64,000 nt of DNA. It comes from Pontivivens ytuae. Lineage in GTDB: Bacteria; Pseudomonadota; Alphaproteobacteria; Rhodobacterales; Rhodobacteraceae. Positions 1 to 8,686 of the stretch are shown one piece after another (position 1 is the stretch's first letter; each line of letters opens with the position of its first letter). Where the stretch lies: the NCBI RefSeq assembly GCF_015679265.1, contig NZ_CP064942.1:806001-870000 (forward strand). Direction: 5' to 3'. The translations under genes and the position numbers were made by a program. The notes below the pieces were generated by a model. That model did no database searches, was not told the DNA's origin, and worked only from the letters and a program-made list of their open reading frames with translations.

Positions 1-1
1 C

Positions 2-367
2 CACCACGCGCAGCTCTCCCCGGCGCAAACGAAGTTCAATCACGAACTGCGAGAGTTCCGCCGGGCAAGGCCGTGGCTGCGCGAAAACCTCAACGAACGC
101 GACCGCTTCGACTACCGCCGCCCGGTGGAGGGCACGGTGCTCTTCACCTCGCTGCGCCACGGCCCGGACGGCGAGCAGGTCTACATGATCGCCCATATGG
201 AGGGCGGCCCGACCGGCGAATTCGACCCCCTGCGCCTGCCGATCGACGGGCTCGAAGGCTTCGGGTGGGAGGTCGCCCTGCGCACGCCCCCCATCGGCGG
301 CGACTACATCAGCGGCCCGCTCACGCTCCACGACAGCCAGGGCGTCGTCTTCACCCGCCGCCCCTGA
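2..367 (+). CDS. C-terminal end of a probable GH13-like glycosidase (5' end outside window)
   Basis: The frame is open from the window edge to a TGA at 365-367, giving the last 121 residues of a protein. The visible part has a charged helical stretch (FNHELREFRRARPWL) followed by a beta-rich tail, a pattern like the C-terminal beta domain of alpha-amylase superfamily enzymes. Phosphoglucomutase and amylosucrase genes lie about 10 kb downstream, which is weak support for a role in sugar metabolism. No catalytic region is visible, so the family call is inference. The 236 bases to the next gene hold GC-rich spacer and one copy of a recurring GTATTTG motif (517-523). Confidence 0.45.
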   Translation, partial: HHAQLSPAQTKFNHELREFRRARPWLRENLNERDRFDYRRPVEGTVLFTSLRHGPDGEQVYMIAHMEGGPTGEFDPLRLPIDGLEGFGWEVALRTPPIGGDYISGPLTLHDSQGVVFTRRP

Positions 368-603
368 TAGGCCCCAAGGTGCTCCCGCCCCCTCGTCCCG
401 GCCCGGGGCGCCGGGCTCGGCGTTGGGCCGGGCCGCGCCTCCGGCCCGGAGGCCCCTTGCCTTCGATTTCGCCCAAGTACTCGAAGGCACACCTGCGGCC
501 GGGCGTCGCGGCTTGAGTATTTGCACGAACTCGAAAACGGGGTTTTGACTGTCGCGGGCTGTCGGAATGCCTAGATAGGGACCGAGGCAGAGCGGGAGGA
601 TCC

Positions 604-2763
604 ATGCGACCCACCTATCCGGTGACGCGCGACGTCGTACTCGTGGGCGGCGGCCACGCCCATGCCCTCGTCCTGCGCAAGTGGGGGATGAAGCCGCTGC
701 CCGGCGCGCGGCTCACCGTCATCACCCCCGATCCGACCGCGCCCTATACCGGCATGCTGCCGGGCTTCGTCGCCGGGCACTATGCGCGCGACGAGCTTGA
801 GATCGACATGGTGCGCCTCGCCCGCTTCGCCGGCGCGCGCGTCGTGCCCGCCCGCGCCATCGGCCTCGACCGGGCGAACAAGCGCGTCGAGGTCAGCGGC
901 CGCCCCCCGATCGCCTACGACGTCGCCTCGATCAACGTGGGCATTACCGCGATCCTGCCCGACCTGCCGGGCTTCGCCGAACATGCGGTGCCCGCGAAGC
1001 CCCTCGGCCTCTTCGCCGACCGGTGGGAGGCCTATGTCGCCCGCGTCGAGAACGGCGAGGTCGCGCCCAGCATCGCGGTGATCGGCTGCGGCATCGCGGG
1101 GGCCGAGCTCGCGCTCGCCATGCGCCACCGCCTGCGCGACCGCGCCCCGAAGATCCACATCCTGGAGGAGCGCGACGCGCTGTCCGGTGCCAGCCCCAAG
1201 GCCCGCGCGAAGCTCAACGCCGCCCTCGCCGAGGCCGAGGTCACGGTGCTCGACGGCGCACGGGTGATCGAGGTCCACGCAGACTGCGTCGACACCAAGC
1301 GCGGCCCGGTGCCCGCCACCTTCATCGTCAGTGCCGCCGGTGCCAACCCGCAGGGCTGGATCGCCGACATAGGCCTGGAGCAGTGCGACGGCTTCATCTG
1401 CGTCGACAAGTACCTGCGCAGCGTCGACGACAAGAGCATCTTCGCCGCCGGGGACTGCGCCCACATGGTCCACGCCCCGCGGCAGAAGGCGGGCGTCTAC
1501 GCCGTGCGCCAAGCCCCCTTCCTCCACGACAACATCCGCGCGAGCCTGGGCGCCGGGCGCCTGCGCGAGTACACGCCGCAGGGCGACTACCTCAAGCTCG
1601 TCTCCGTCGGACGGCAGAGCGCCGTGGCCGATTGGCACGGCCTCGCCCCCTCCGGCGACTGGCTCTGGGGCTGGAAGGATCGGATCGACCGCAAGTTCAT
1701 GGACCAGTTCGAAGAGTTGCCGAAGATGGAGGTCGACAGCCATGTTCCCAGCGACGCGGCGAAGGGGGTCGCGACGCTTGTGGCCGCCCAACCGCTCTGC
1801 GGTGGGTGTGGGGCGAAGGTCGGCGCGGGCGATCTCGCCGAACAGCTCGCCACCCTGCCCCGCCCCGCGCGCAACGACGTGGCCCGCGGCGCCGGAGATG
1901 ACGCCGCACTGCTGCACCACAATGGCGGCTTCCAGACCTTCACTACGGACCACTTCCGCGGCTTCGTCGACGACTGGTGGACGCTGACGCGCATCGCGGC
2001 GCTCCACGCCATGGGCGATGTCTGGGCGATGGGCGGGCGGCCGCAGGCGGCCCTCAGCCAGCTCATCCTGCCCCGCATGGCCGAGCGCCCGCAGGCCGAG
2101 ATGCTGCGGGAGATCCTGGATGCCGCCGCCTCAACCTTCGCGGAAGCAGGCGCCGATCTCGTCGGCGGGCACACCTCGCTGGGGGCGGAGCTGACGGTCG
2201 GCTTCTCCGTCACCGGCCTCGTGGAGCAGCCGATCGGGCTGGAGGGGGCGCAGCCGGGCGACCGGCTGATCCTGACCAAGCCGATTGGCACCGGCACCGT
2301 GCTCGCCGCCCACATGAAGTGGCAGGCGCGCGGCGAGGACGTGACGGCCGCCCTCGCCTCCATGCAGCGCAGTCCGGCCGCCGCCGCCGCGATCCTGGCG
2401 GGCGAGGCCCACGCGATGACCGACGTCACCGGGTTCGGGCTGGCGGGACACCTCTTCGGCATCCTCGACCGCGCGGATCTCGGCGCCGAGCTCACCGACG
2501 TGCCGCTCCTGCCGGGCGCCGAGGCGCTGTCCGCGAAGGGCCACCGCTCCTCGCTCTTCGCCCATAACAGCGCACGCGGCGATGCGGTGACGGGCGCCGA
2601 CGGCCCGCACCGCGACCTCCTCTTCGACCCGCAAACCGCGGGCGGGATGCTGGCGGCGGTGCCGGAAGGCTCCGACGCCCTCGCCATGCTCCACGATCAG
2701 GGCGAACCGGCCTGGGAGATCGGGCGCCTCGTCTCAGGCCCGGTGCGGATCGAGCTCGCCTGA
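604..2763 (+). CDS. selD: Selenide, water dikinase fused to an N-terminal NADH-dehydrogenase-like flavoprotein domain
   Basis: The C-terminal half (about residues 395-719) is SelD, which makes selenophosphate from selenide and ATP. It has the CGGCGAK active-site loop (Cys402, Lys405) and the GAGDDAA metal/ATP segment. The N-terminal half (1-380) is an FAD/NAD(P)-binding oxidoreductase of the NDH-2 type, with the dinucleotide motif VGGGHAHA at residue 14 and a second one, GCGIAGAE, near residue 162. The active-site residue is Cys, not selenocysteine. A GGGAGGA ribosome site precedes the ATG at 604. The last 30 bases overlap the end of the convergent mnmH gene, the user of selenophosphate. The fusion is a known architecture; what the flavoprotein half reduces is not. 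Confidence 0.93.
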   Translation: MRPTYPVTRDVVLVGGGHAHALVLRKWGMKPLPGARLTVITPDPTAPYTGMLPGFVAGHYARDELEIDMVRLARFAGARVVPARAIGLDRANKRVEVSGRPPIAYDVASINVGITAILPDLPGFAEHAVPAKPLGLFADRWEAYVARVENGEVAPSIAVIGCGIAGAELALAMRHRLRDRAPKIHILEERDALSGASPKARAKLNAALAEAEVTVLDGARVIEVHADCVDTKRGPVPATFIVSAAGANPQGWIADIGLEQCDGFICVDKYLRSVDDKSIFAAGDCAHMVHAPRQKAGVYAVRQAPFLHDNIRASLGAGRLREYTPQGDYLKLVSVGRQSAVADWHGLAPSGDWLWGWKDRIDRKFMDQFEELPKMEVDSHVPSDAAKGVATLVAAQPLCGGCGAKVGAGDLAEQLATLPRPARNDVARGAGDDAALLHHNGGFQTFTTDHFRGFVDDWWTLTRIAALHAMGDVWAMGGRPQAALSQLILPRMAERPQAEMLREILDAAASTFAEAGADLVGGHTSLGAELTVGFSVTGLVEQPIGLEGAQPGDRLILTKPIGTGTVLAAHMKWQARGEDVTAALASMQRSPAAAAAILAGEAHAMTDVTGFGLAGHLFGILDRADLGAELTDVPLLPGAEALSAKGHRSSLFAHNSARGDAVTGADGPHRDLLFDPQTAGGMLAAVPEGSDALAMLHDQGEPAWEIGRLVSGPVRIELA

Positions 2764-3804
2764 CGCCGCGATTACCCGGGTCGCGGCAGCCTCGATCCCC
2801 GCCTCCGACAGATCGTCGAGCGCGAGCCGCGCGCTCGGATCCGGATGCCGGGCGCGATGCTTGCGGTAGGCCGGATCGTAGTGCCGCTCCATCAGGCTGG
2901 CGGCCAGCGCCGCATGCTCCCCGGCCACCGCGAGCTCGGCCCATTCCTCAAGCTGCGCCTTTCCATGCAGGCCCTTGAGGCGGTCCAGCACCTCCTCCAG
3001 TCGCGCGACGTCCGCGACGATGTCCGCATAGGCGCGCGTGAGATACCGCGCCCGCTCCTCCAGCGGCGCGGACAGCTCGATCCGGGGTGCTGCGCACATC
3101 GCGGTCCAGAGCGCGGGCGGGATCTGGAGCTGCCCGATCTTGCTCGATTCCCCCTCCACCACCACCGGCCGCGCCGTGTCGAGGTGGGAGAGGGCGTCGG
3201 CCAGCGCCGTCTCGAACCCCTTCTGCGCGGGCTGCGGTCGGTCCGGATGCCCGCCGAAGACGGAGCCGCGATGCGCCGCAAGCCCTTCCAGGTCCACCAC
3301 CTGCGCGGCCTGTCGTCCCATCGCCCTCAGGATGTCCGTCTTCGCACAGCCCGTGTTGCCGTCGAGCACGACGATCCGCCACGGGAACGTCTCGCCATAG
3401 AGCTGTTCGTTCACCAGCCGCCGGTAGCTGCGATAGCCGCCATCGAGCGTCTGCACCCGCCAGCCGATCTGCCCGAGGATCAGCCCCATCGAGCCCGAGC
3501 GCTGCCCGCCCCGCCAGCAGTAGATCAGCGGACGATAGCCGGAGGGCTTTCCTCTAAAATGCGCGTCGATATGCGCCGCGACGTTGCGGGCGACCAGCGC
3601 GGCGCCGATCTTGCGCGCCTCCAGCCGACTCTCCTGCACGTAGATCGTGCCGACCCGCGCCCGCTCGGCGTCCGAGAGCACGGGCAGACTGATCGCGCCG
3701 GGCAGATGATCCTCGGCGAATTCGGAGGGTGAGCGCACGTCGATGATCTCGTCGAAGGGCGCGTCGTGGAGGTCGGTGAGGGCGTGAAGCTGAAAGGCAG
3801 GCAT
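2734..3804 (-). CDS. mnmH: tRNA 2-selenouridine synthase (SelU/MnmH)
   Basis: This 356-residue protein replaces sulfur by selenium at the wobble 2-thiouridine of certain tRNAs, using selenophosphate, with a geranylated intermediate known for the family. The N-terminal rhodanese domain (1-130) has its catalytic Cys96 in YCWRGGQRSGS. The C-terminal half has a P-loop, GNTGCAKT, near residue 150. Length is typical. The gene is tail-to-tail with selD (30-base overlap), so selenophosphate producer and consumer sit together. No selA or selB is in the window, so selenium here may serve tRNA modification only; that is inference from a partial view. Confidence 0.93.
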   Translation of the reverse strand: MPAFQLHALTDLHDAPFDEIIDVRSPSEFAEDHLPGAISLPVLSDAERARVGTIYVQESRLEARKIGAALVARNVAAHIDAHFRGKPSGYRPLIYCWRGGQRSGSMGLILGQIGWRVQTLDGGYRSYRRLVNEQLYGETFPWRIVVLDGNTGCAKTDILRAMGRQAAQVVDLEGLAAHRGSVFGGHPDRPQPAQKGFETALADALSHLDTARPVVVEGESSKIGQLQIPPALWTAMCAAPRIELSAPLEERARYLTRAYADIVADVARLEEVLDRLKGLHGKAQLEEWAELAVAGEHAALAASLMERHYDPAYRKHRARHPDPSARLALDDLSEAGIEAAATRVIAASGELDPHRA

Positions 3805-3876
3805 GGCGCCACATCTAGCCCAAAAATGGTCCGCGGAACATTTTTGCCGGAGGTTTTTCAGCGGAAAAACCTTCCC

Positions 3877-4107
3877 TCAGCAGATCACGCGGAAATGCCC
3901 GGAATGGCAGAGGATCAGGACCTGATCACCGGTCTTGACCAGGTGAAAGCCCCGCCGCTTCACCTCCGCCACCAGCCGTTCCCAGCCGACATGCCGCTCG
4001 ATATCGCGCCGCTGCCGCCGGACCACCCCGCCGCGGGCAACGGCGCGCGCCTCGAAGATCTGGGCGAGCCAGACATCCGGCCCCGGAATCACACGTTCTC
4101 GTCTCAT
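3877..4107 (-). CDS. Small protein of unknown function, 76 residues
   Basis: The ATG at 4107 starts a compact protein, MRRERVIPGPDVWLAQIF and onward, rich in Arg and Val and ending in a short Cys-containing tail (LILCHSGHFRVIC). The open frame extends upstream to 4320, but that part overlaps the divergent fbpA leader and looks non-coding. I have an impression that similar short proteins occur in Rhodobacteraceae, sometimes with a doubtful anthranilate-isomerase label, but cannot confirm it. There is no signal peptide or membrane segment. It is divergent from fbpA and shares its upstream region. Confidence 0.6.
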   Translation of the reverse strand: MRRERVIPGPDVWLAQIFEARAVARGGVVRRQRRDIERHVGWERLVAEVKRRGFHLVKTGDQVLILCHSGHFRVIC

Positions 4108-4153
4108 GCAAAGACCCTGCCAGGGCAGGGTTAACGCCAGCTTTCCGCATTCC

Positions 4154-4227
4154 CGAGCAAACCAGTCGAAATTAGTGCTTGACGAAAACAGTCGGGATGG
4201 CATCTCTATGCCCGAGCAAATCAGTCG
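4154..4227 (+). promoter_or_regulatory. Three near-identical 15-base repeats in front of fbpA (candidate iron-responsive operator)
   Basis: Three copies of (C/T)GA-N9-TCG lie at 4154-4168, 4180-4194 and 4213-4227. The first and third match at 17 of 18 positions when extended (CCCGAGCAAAYCAGTCG). The middle copy begins with TGA, close to the iron-rhodo-box TGA-N9-TCA recognised by RirA-type regulators. The copies are 26 and 33 bases apart and end 22 bases before the fbpA start. Position before an iron transporter gene suggests iron control; the identity of the regulator is inference. Confidence 0.5.
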
Positions 4228-4249
4228 GACACCAAAGAAGGAGCCCCCG

Positions 4250-5257
4250 ATGCTGCGTCCCCTCATCCTCGCCACCACGGCGCTGACCGTCGCCGCGCCC
4301 GCTTTCGCGCAGGAGCTCAACCTCTATTCGTCGCGCCACTACGACACGGACGAGCGGCTCTATTCCGATTTCGAGGAAGCGACCGGCATCACCATCAACC
4401 GCATCGAGGGCAATGCCGACGAGCTGATTGAGCGCATGGTGGCCGAGGGCGAGAACTCGCCCGCCGACATCCTGCTGACCGTCGACGCCTCCCGCATCGC
4501 GCGGGCCGAGCAGGCGGGCGTCCTCCAGCCGATCGAGAGCGACGTGCTGGCCGACGCGATCCCCGCCGAGCTGCAGGATGACGATGGCCACTGGTTCGGC
4601 TTCTCCCAGCGCGCGCGCATGTTCTTCTACGTCGCCGACCGGGTGGAGAACCCGCCGCAGACCTACATGGACCTCGCCGATCCCGCCTATAACGACATGG
4701 TCTGCATGCGCTCGGCGACCAACGTCTACTCCCAGACCCTGCTCGCCGCGATCATCGAGAACGAGGGCGAGGAAGCCGCGCGCACCTGGGCCGCGGGCCT
4801 CCTGGAGAACCTCGCCCGCGATCCGCAGGGCGGCGACACGGACCAGCTCCGCGGCCTCGTCTCGGGCGAGTGCGACATCGCGGTGTCGAACTCCTACTAC
4901 TTCGCCCGCGCCCTGCGGAAGGAGGTCGACGGCCTCTCCGACTCCGTCGAGAACATCGCCTGGGTTTACCCCAACCAGGCTTCGAACGGCGCGCACGTGA
5001 ACATCTCCGCCGGCGGCGTCGCGGCCCACGCGCCGAACCGCGAGAACGCGATCGCCTTCCTCGAGTACCTCGCCAGCGAGCAGGCGCAGAGCTACTTCGC
5101 CGACGGCAACGACGAGTTCCCGGTGGTCGAAGGCGTGCCGGTCAGCGCCTCCGTCGCCGAGCTCGGCTCCTTCGAAGGCGACAGCGTGGACCTCGCCGCG
5201 GTGGCCGACAACGTGCCGCTCGCCCAGCAGATCTACAACGAGACGGGCTGGGAGTAA
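4250..5257 (+). CDS. fbpA: Fe(3+) ABC transporter periplasmic binding protein
   Basis: This 335-residue protein has a clear Sec signal peptide (MLRPLILATTALTVAAPAFA, cleavage before QELNLYSS). It belongs to the FbpA/FutA/SfuA group, which binds ferric iron in the periplasm and delivers it to an FbpB permease. The start ELNLYSSRHYDTDE and the tyrosine pair in VSNSYYFARAL (tyrosines are iron ligands in this family) support the call. The ATG at 4250 follows AAGGAG, so longer upstream starts are unlikely. Unlike classical fbpABC operons, the permease gene lies downstream on the opposite strand and no ATPase gene is nearby. Confidence 0.9.
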   Translation: MLRPLILATTALTVAAPAFAQELNLYSSRHYDTDERLYSDFEEATGITINRIEGNADELIERMVAEGENSPADILLTVDASRIARAEQAGVLQPIESDVLADAIPAELQDDDGHWFGFSQRARMFFYVADRVENPPQTYMDLADPAYNDMVCMRSATNVYSQTLLAAIIENEGEEAARTWAAGLLENLARDPQGGDTDQLRGLVSGECDIAVSNSYYFARALRKEVDGLSDSVENIAWVYPNQASNGAHVNISAGGVAAHAPNRENAIAFLEYLASEQAQSYFADGNDEFPVVEGVPVSASVAELGSFEGDSVDLAAVADNVPLAQQIYNETGWE

Positions 5258-5275
5258 CCGGCCCGCCCGCGATCT

Positions 5276-5296
5276 CCGCCGGACAGCCTCCGGCGG
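5276..5296 (+). terminator. Hairpin between fbpA and the SH3 gene
   Basis: Perfect 8-base arms CCGCCGGA / TCCGGCGG with loop CAGCC lie 18 bases after the fbpA stop. No long T-run follows (GGATATTTCG), so termination may be weak or the hairpin may protect the 3' end. It lies between convergent genes and could act both ways. Confidence 0.5.
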
Positions 5297-5318
5297 GGAT
5301 ATTTCGCGAAGAGAGAGA

Positions 5319-5639
5319 TCAAGAGAGGCAGCGCAGCGGCACCCAGCCGGCGCTGCCTTTTCCGTTGTCACACCAGACCCAGCCGTGGAGTTCCTCGATG
5401 ACTGTGAGCCTGTCGCCCGCGGCACAGGTGAGCTCCTGCGCTGAGTAGTCGCGGGCCGCTCGTCCTTCCACCACCAGCGTGTCGGGCACCCAGCCCTCCC
5501 GCCCGTCCGGCGCCACGGCCCAGAGCCAGCGGTGTCCGTCCCAGATGTCCTCGCGCCCGGTCAGCCGGACCGCCTCGCCCGCACTCAGGCGGATGGGATC
5601 GGCGTAGCTCGCCGTCCAGCCCTCCCGGACCGTCCTCAC
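5319..5639 (-). CDS. SH3-like domain protein, 106 residues
   Basis: The protein contains two short SH3-like beta barrels (about residues 5-55 and 62-106), each with the typical GxxGWVP ending: REGWVPDTLV and SAGWVPLRCL. There is no signal peptide, so a cytoplasmic place is likely. The start ATG overlaps the stop of the upstream permease gene by four bases (ATGA), which suggests translational coupling. A role linked to the transporter is possible but unsupported by motifs. Confidence 0.7.
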   Translation of the reverse strand: MRTVREGWTASYADPIRLSAGEAVRLTGREDIWDGHRWLWAVAPDGREGWVPDTLVVEGRAARDYSAQELTCAAGDRLTVIEELHGWVWCDNGKGSAGWVPLRCLS

Positions 5640-7309
5640 GCCTTGCGCGCCTGCGCCGCGTCGGGCCGCATCCGTGGCCGGATCACCGCGTGCCGCCCGA
5701 TCGAGCGGCAGACGAGGATCACCGGCAGCAGCCCGAACGCCACGATCACGAGCGACGGCAGCGCCGCCTGGTTCAACCGCTCATCGGCGGCCAGCCGGTG
5801 CGCCTGCACTGCCAGCGTGTCGAAGTTGAAGGGCCGCATGATCAGCGTCGCCGGCAGCTCCTTCATCACGTCGACGAAGACGATCAACAGCGCCGTCAGC
5901 ACCGCCCCGCGCAGGATCGGCAGGTGCACCTCGCCCAGCACCCGTAGCGGATTGCGCCCCAGCGTGCGCGCCACGGCATCCACGTTCGGCGCCACGGTGC
6001 CGAGCCCCGCATCCACCGCCGAAAGTGCAGCCGCCATGAACCGCGCCATGTAGGCGACGACCAACAGCCAGATCGACCCGGTGAAGAGCAGCCCCGTATC
6101 GATCCCGAACCGCGCCTCCATGAAGGCATCGAGCGCGTTGTCCACCCGCGCGAACGGCACCAGCAGCCCCACCGCGATCACCCCGCCGGGCACCGCGTAG
6201 CCGAGGCCCGCGAGCAGCAGCATCGCCTTGGACCACCTCCCCGGCGCCAGCCGCGCGCCGTAGGCGACCAGCACCGCGGCCCCCACCGTCACCACCGCCG
6301 CCGCACTCGCCAGCACCAGCGAGTTCGACATGAAGGCCCGGTAGCGCCGGTCCATGAGGCTCTGCCCGCTGTCCCAGGCCATCTCGCCGAGCAGGATCAC
6401 CGGCAGCACGAAACCGACCACCACCGGTAGCGCGCAGAAGCCCGCGGCGACCGCGCCCTTCCACCCGGTCAGCGTCACCGCCTCGAGCCCCGCGAGCCGC
6501 CCGGCACTGCCCCGCATATGCGCCTGCGCCTGCCCGCGCTCGATCCGCTCAATGGTCGCGAGCAACAGCGCGAAGGCCAGCAGGCACAGCGCCAGTTGCG
6601 CCGCCGCCGCCCGGTCGCCCATGGAGAACCACGCTTGGTAGATGCCGGTCGAGAAGGTCTGCACCCCGAAATAGCTGACGGTCCCGTAATCCGCGATGGT
6701 CTCCATCACCGTCAGTGCCACGCCTCCGGCGATGGCCGGCCGCGCCATCGGCAGGCTCACCCGCCGGAACGCCTGCCACGGCCCCTGCCCCAGCGTGCGC
6801 GCCGCCAGATAGGCCGAGGCGGATTGCTGCCGGAACGCCGCCCGCGCCAGCAGGTAGACGTAAGGGTAGAGACAGATGATGAGCATCGCCGCCGCCCCGC
6901 CGGTCGAGCGCACCTCCGGGAACCAGTAATCCCGCCGCCCCCAGCCGAAGAGATCCCGCAAGCCCGTCTGCACGACGCCGGGATAATCGAGGAAATCGGT
7001 GTATGCGTAGGCCAGCACATAAGCCGGAAAGGCGAGCGGCAGCGCCAGCGCGATCTCCAGCACCCGCACGCCGGGAAAGCGGTAGAGCGTCACCAGCCAT
7101 GCCGCCCCGGTCCCGATCAGCGCCGTGCCGACCGCAACCGACGCCGTCAGGATCAGCGTCGTGCCTGCATAGCGCGGCAGCACCGTGTCGGCGAGCATGC
7201 CCCAGGTGGTCAGATCCCCGGTCAGCGCCGCGAGCGCCGCCGCGATCATGGGCGCGATGCACAGGAGCGCCGCCGTCCAGGCCAGTATCTTCAGTCCGCG
7301 CTCGCCCAA
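5636..7309 (-). CDS. fbpB: Fe(3+) ABC transporter permease, two fused membrane units
   Basis: This 557-residue integral membrane protein has about twelve hydrophobic segments in two halves, each with a binding-protein-dependent transport motif (around AARTLGQGPWQAFRRVSLP and ARTLGRNPLRVLGEVHLP). It matches the SfuB/FbpB permease that passes ferric iron inward with FbpA and an ATPase. The start is a TTG at 7309: an in-frame TGA lies two codons upstream and AGGTGAGCC directly precedes it. It is convergent with fbpA rather than in an operon with it. The ATPase must be encoded elsewhere. Confidence 0.88.
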   Translation of the reverse strand: MGERGLKILAWTAALLCIAPMIAAALAALTGDLTTWGMLADTVLPRYAGTTLILTASVAVGTALIGTGAAWLVTLYRFPGVRVLEIALALPLAFPAYVLAYAYTDFLDYPGVVQTGLRDLFGWGRRDYWFPEVRSTGGAAAMLIICLYPYVYLLARAAFRQQSASAYLAARTLGQGPWQAFRRVSLPMARPAIAGGVALTVMETIADYGTVSYFGVQTFSTGIYQAWFSMGDRAAAAQLALCLLAFALLLATIERIERGQAQAHMRGSAGRLAGLEAVTLTGWKGAVAAGFCALPVVVGFVLPVILLGEMAWDSGQSLMDRRYRAFMSNSLVLASAAAVVTVGAAVLVAYGARLAPGRWSKAMLLLAGLGYAVPGGVIAVGLLVPFARVDNALDAFMEARFGIDTGLLFTGSIWLLVVAYMARFMAAALSAVDAGLGTVAPNVDAVARTLGRNPLRVLGEVHLPILRGAVLTALLIVFVDVMKELPATLIMRPFNFDTLAVQAHRLAADERLNQAALPSLVIVAFGLLPVILVCRSIGRHAVIRPRMRPDAAQARKA

Positions 7310-7373
7310 GGCTCACCTATCCCGACTTCATCGCTCGGAATTAGCCCGGCCCGCCCCGGCGCACAACCGCCCC

Positions 7374-7397
7374 GCATCACTCTCGTCAAATACGCAA
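7374..7397. repeat. 24-base intergenic repeat, copy 1
   Basis: An exact 24-base sequence containing TCGTCAAATACGCAA occurs here, just downstream of arsJ, and again at 25165-25188 just after the ELM1-like gene. Both copies are in spacers. Shorter relatives of the AAATACGC core occur in several other gaps of the window. Confidence 0.7.
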
Positions 7398-7414
7398 AAC
7401 CGCGACGGTGCCGC

Positions 7415-8686
7415 TTACGCCTCGGCCGGGACCGGTGCGGGCCGCAGGCCGCGCAGCGCCAGCGCGCTCGCCCCCGCCATCGCGGCGGCCGTGGCGAGGC
7501 ACAGCGGCAGCCCGCCCGCCTCGTAGCTCAGCCCCGACAGCAGCGTGCCCACCAGCCGCCCGGCGGCGTTGGCCATGTAGTAGAAACCCACATCCATCGT
7601 CACCCGCTCCGCCTTGCCGAGCGCCAGGATCAGGTAGGAATGCAGCGCTGAGTTCAGCGCGAACACACCGCCGAAGACCAGCAGCCCGACCACCAGCATC
7701 ACGGCGAGCCCCGGCGGCGCGACGACCGCCAGCGCAGCGAGCACCGCGATGATGCCCGTCAGCACCGTCACCCAGCGCCGCGCCAGCGCCGCGATCCGGG
7801 GCAGCGGCAGCGTGGTCGCCCTGAGCAGCCGCGGCGCACTCGCCTGCACCGCACCGTAGAGCACGATCCACCCCGCCATGAACGACCCGATCAGGAAGAA
7901 CGCCGCGCGGTTGTCTTCGGTCGTCCCGTCCGACAGCACGCCGTAGAAGAAGACCGGGATGCCCACCACGAACCACGTGTCGCGAGCCCCGAACAGGAAG
8001 AGCCGCGCCAGCGACAACCGGTTGATCGCCGGGTCCTTCGACCAGACCTCCTTGAACTTCGCGCCCTTCATGCCCTTGGGCAGCCCCTCCGGCATGAAGA
8101 GCACGACAGCGAGCAGGATCGCCCCGAGCACCACCGCCATGAAAAGCAGCGCCGGCACGAATCCCGCCGTCGCCAGCAGCACGGCGCCCAGCGCGAAGCC
8201 CGCCCCCTTCACCGCGTTCTTCGAGCCGGTGAGAAGCGCGACCCAGCGGAACAGCCCGCCCTCCTCCTTCGGTGCGAGTAGCTTCACGGCGGATTTGGAG
8301 GACATCTTGGACAGGTCCTTCGCCACGCCAGACGCGCCCTGCACCGCCGCCACGTAGATGACGGAGGCGAGCACGCCCCAGCCCGGATCGAGGGCCGCCA
8401 GCGCTAACAAGGCCACCACCTGGATCCCCAGCCCGGCATAGAGCGTCGAGGTGAGGCCAAACCGCGCCGCGATCCACCCTGCGCTCAGGTTCGTCACCAC
8501 CCCCGCCGCCTCGTAGAGCAGAAACAGCCACGCCAGCTGGAACGGCGAGAACCCCAGCGTGTGGAAATGTAGGAGCACCAGCATCCGCAGCGCCCCGTCG
8601 GTCAGCATGAAGGCCCAGTAGGCCGCGGTGACGGCGATGTAGGCCCTCAGCCCACCATCATCCGCACGATGTCCACCAGCCGGCAT
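7415..8686 (-). CDS. arsJ: Organoarsenical (1-arseno-3-phosphoglycerate) efflux permease, MFS type
   Basis: This protein of about 420 residues has around twelve membrane segments and the ArsJ signature at its start, [20 protein letters not shown]. ArsJ exports 1-arseno-3-phosphoglycerate, the product of arsenate and glyceraldehyde-3-phosphate made by the partner GAPDH. The gapdh gene directly precedes it on the same strand and the reading frames overlap: the ATG at 8686 (GGGG upstream) gives a 40-base overlap and the ATG at 8698 gives 52. No start after the gapdh stop is available, so coupling is certain. It is the last gene of the arsenic operon. Confidence 0.93.
   Translation of the reverse strand: MPAGGHRADDGGLRAYIAVTAAYWAFMLTDGALRMLVLLHFHTLGFSPFQLAWLFLLYEAAGVVTNLSAGWIAARFGLTSTLYAGLGIQVVALLALAALDPGWGVLASVIYVAAVQGASGVAKDLSKMSSKSAVKLLAPKEEGGLFRWVALLTGSKNAVKGAGFALGAVLLATAGFVPALLFMAVVLGAILLAVVLFMPEGLPKGMKGAKFKEVWSKDPAINRLSLARLFLFGARDTWFVVGIPVFFYGVLSDGTTEDNRAAFFLIGSFMAGWIVLYGAVQASAPRLLRATTLPLPRIAALARRWVTVLTGIIAVLAALAVVAPPGLAVMLVVGLLVFGGVFALNSALHSYLILALGKAERVTMDVGFYYMANAAGRLVGTLLSGLSYEAGGLPLCLATAAAMAGASALALRGLRPAPVPAEA

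Noticed and set aside
571..2007. Long open frame antisense to selD (478 codons)
   Set aside because: The sequence is low-complexity in Arg, Gly, Val and Ala, has no family pattern, and mirrors a well-supported gene; high-GC genomes give such frames by chance.
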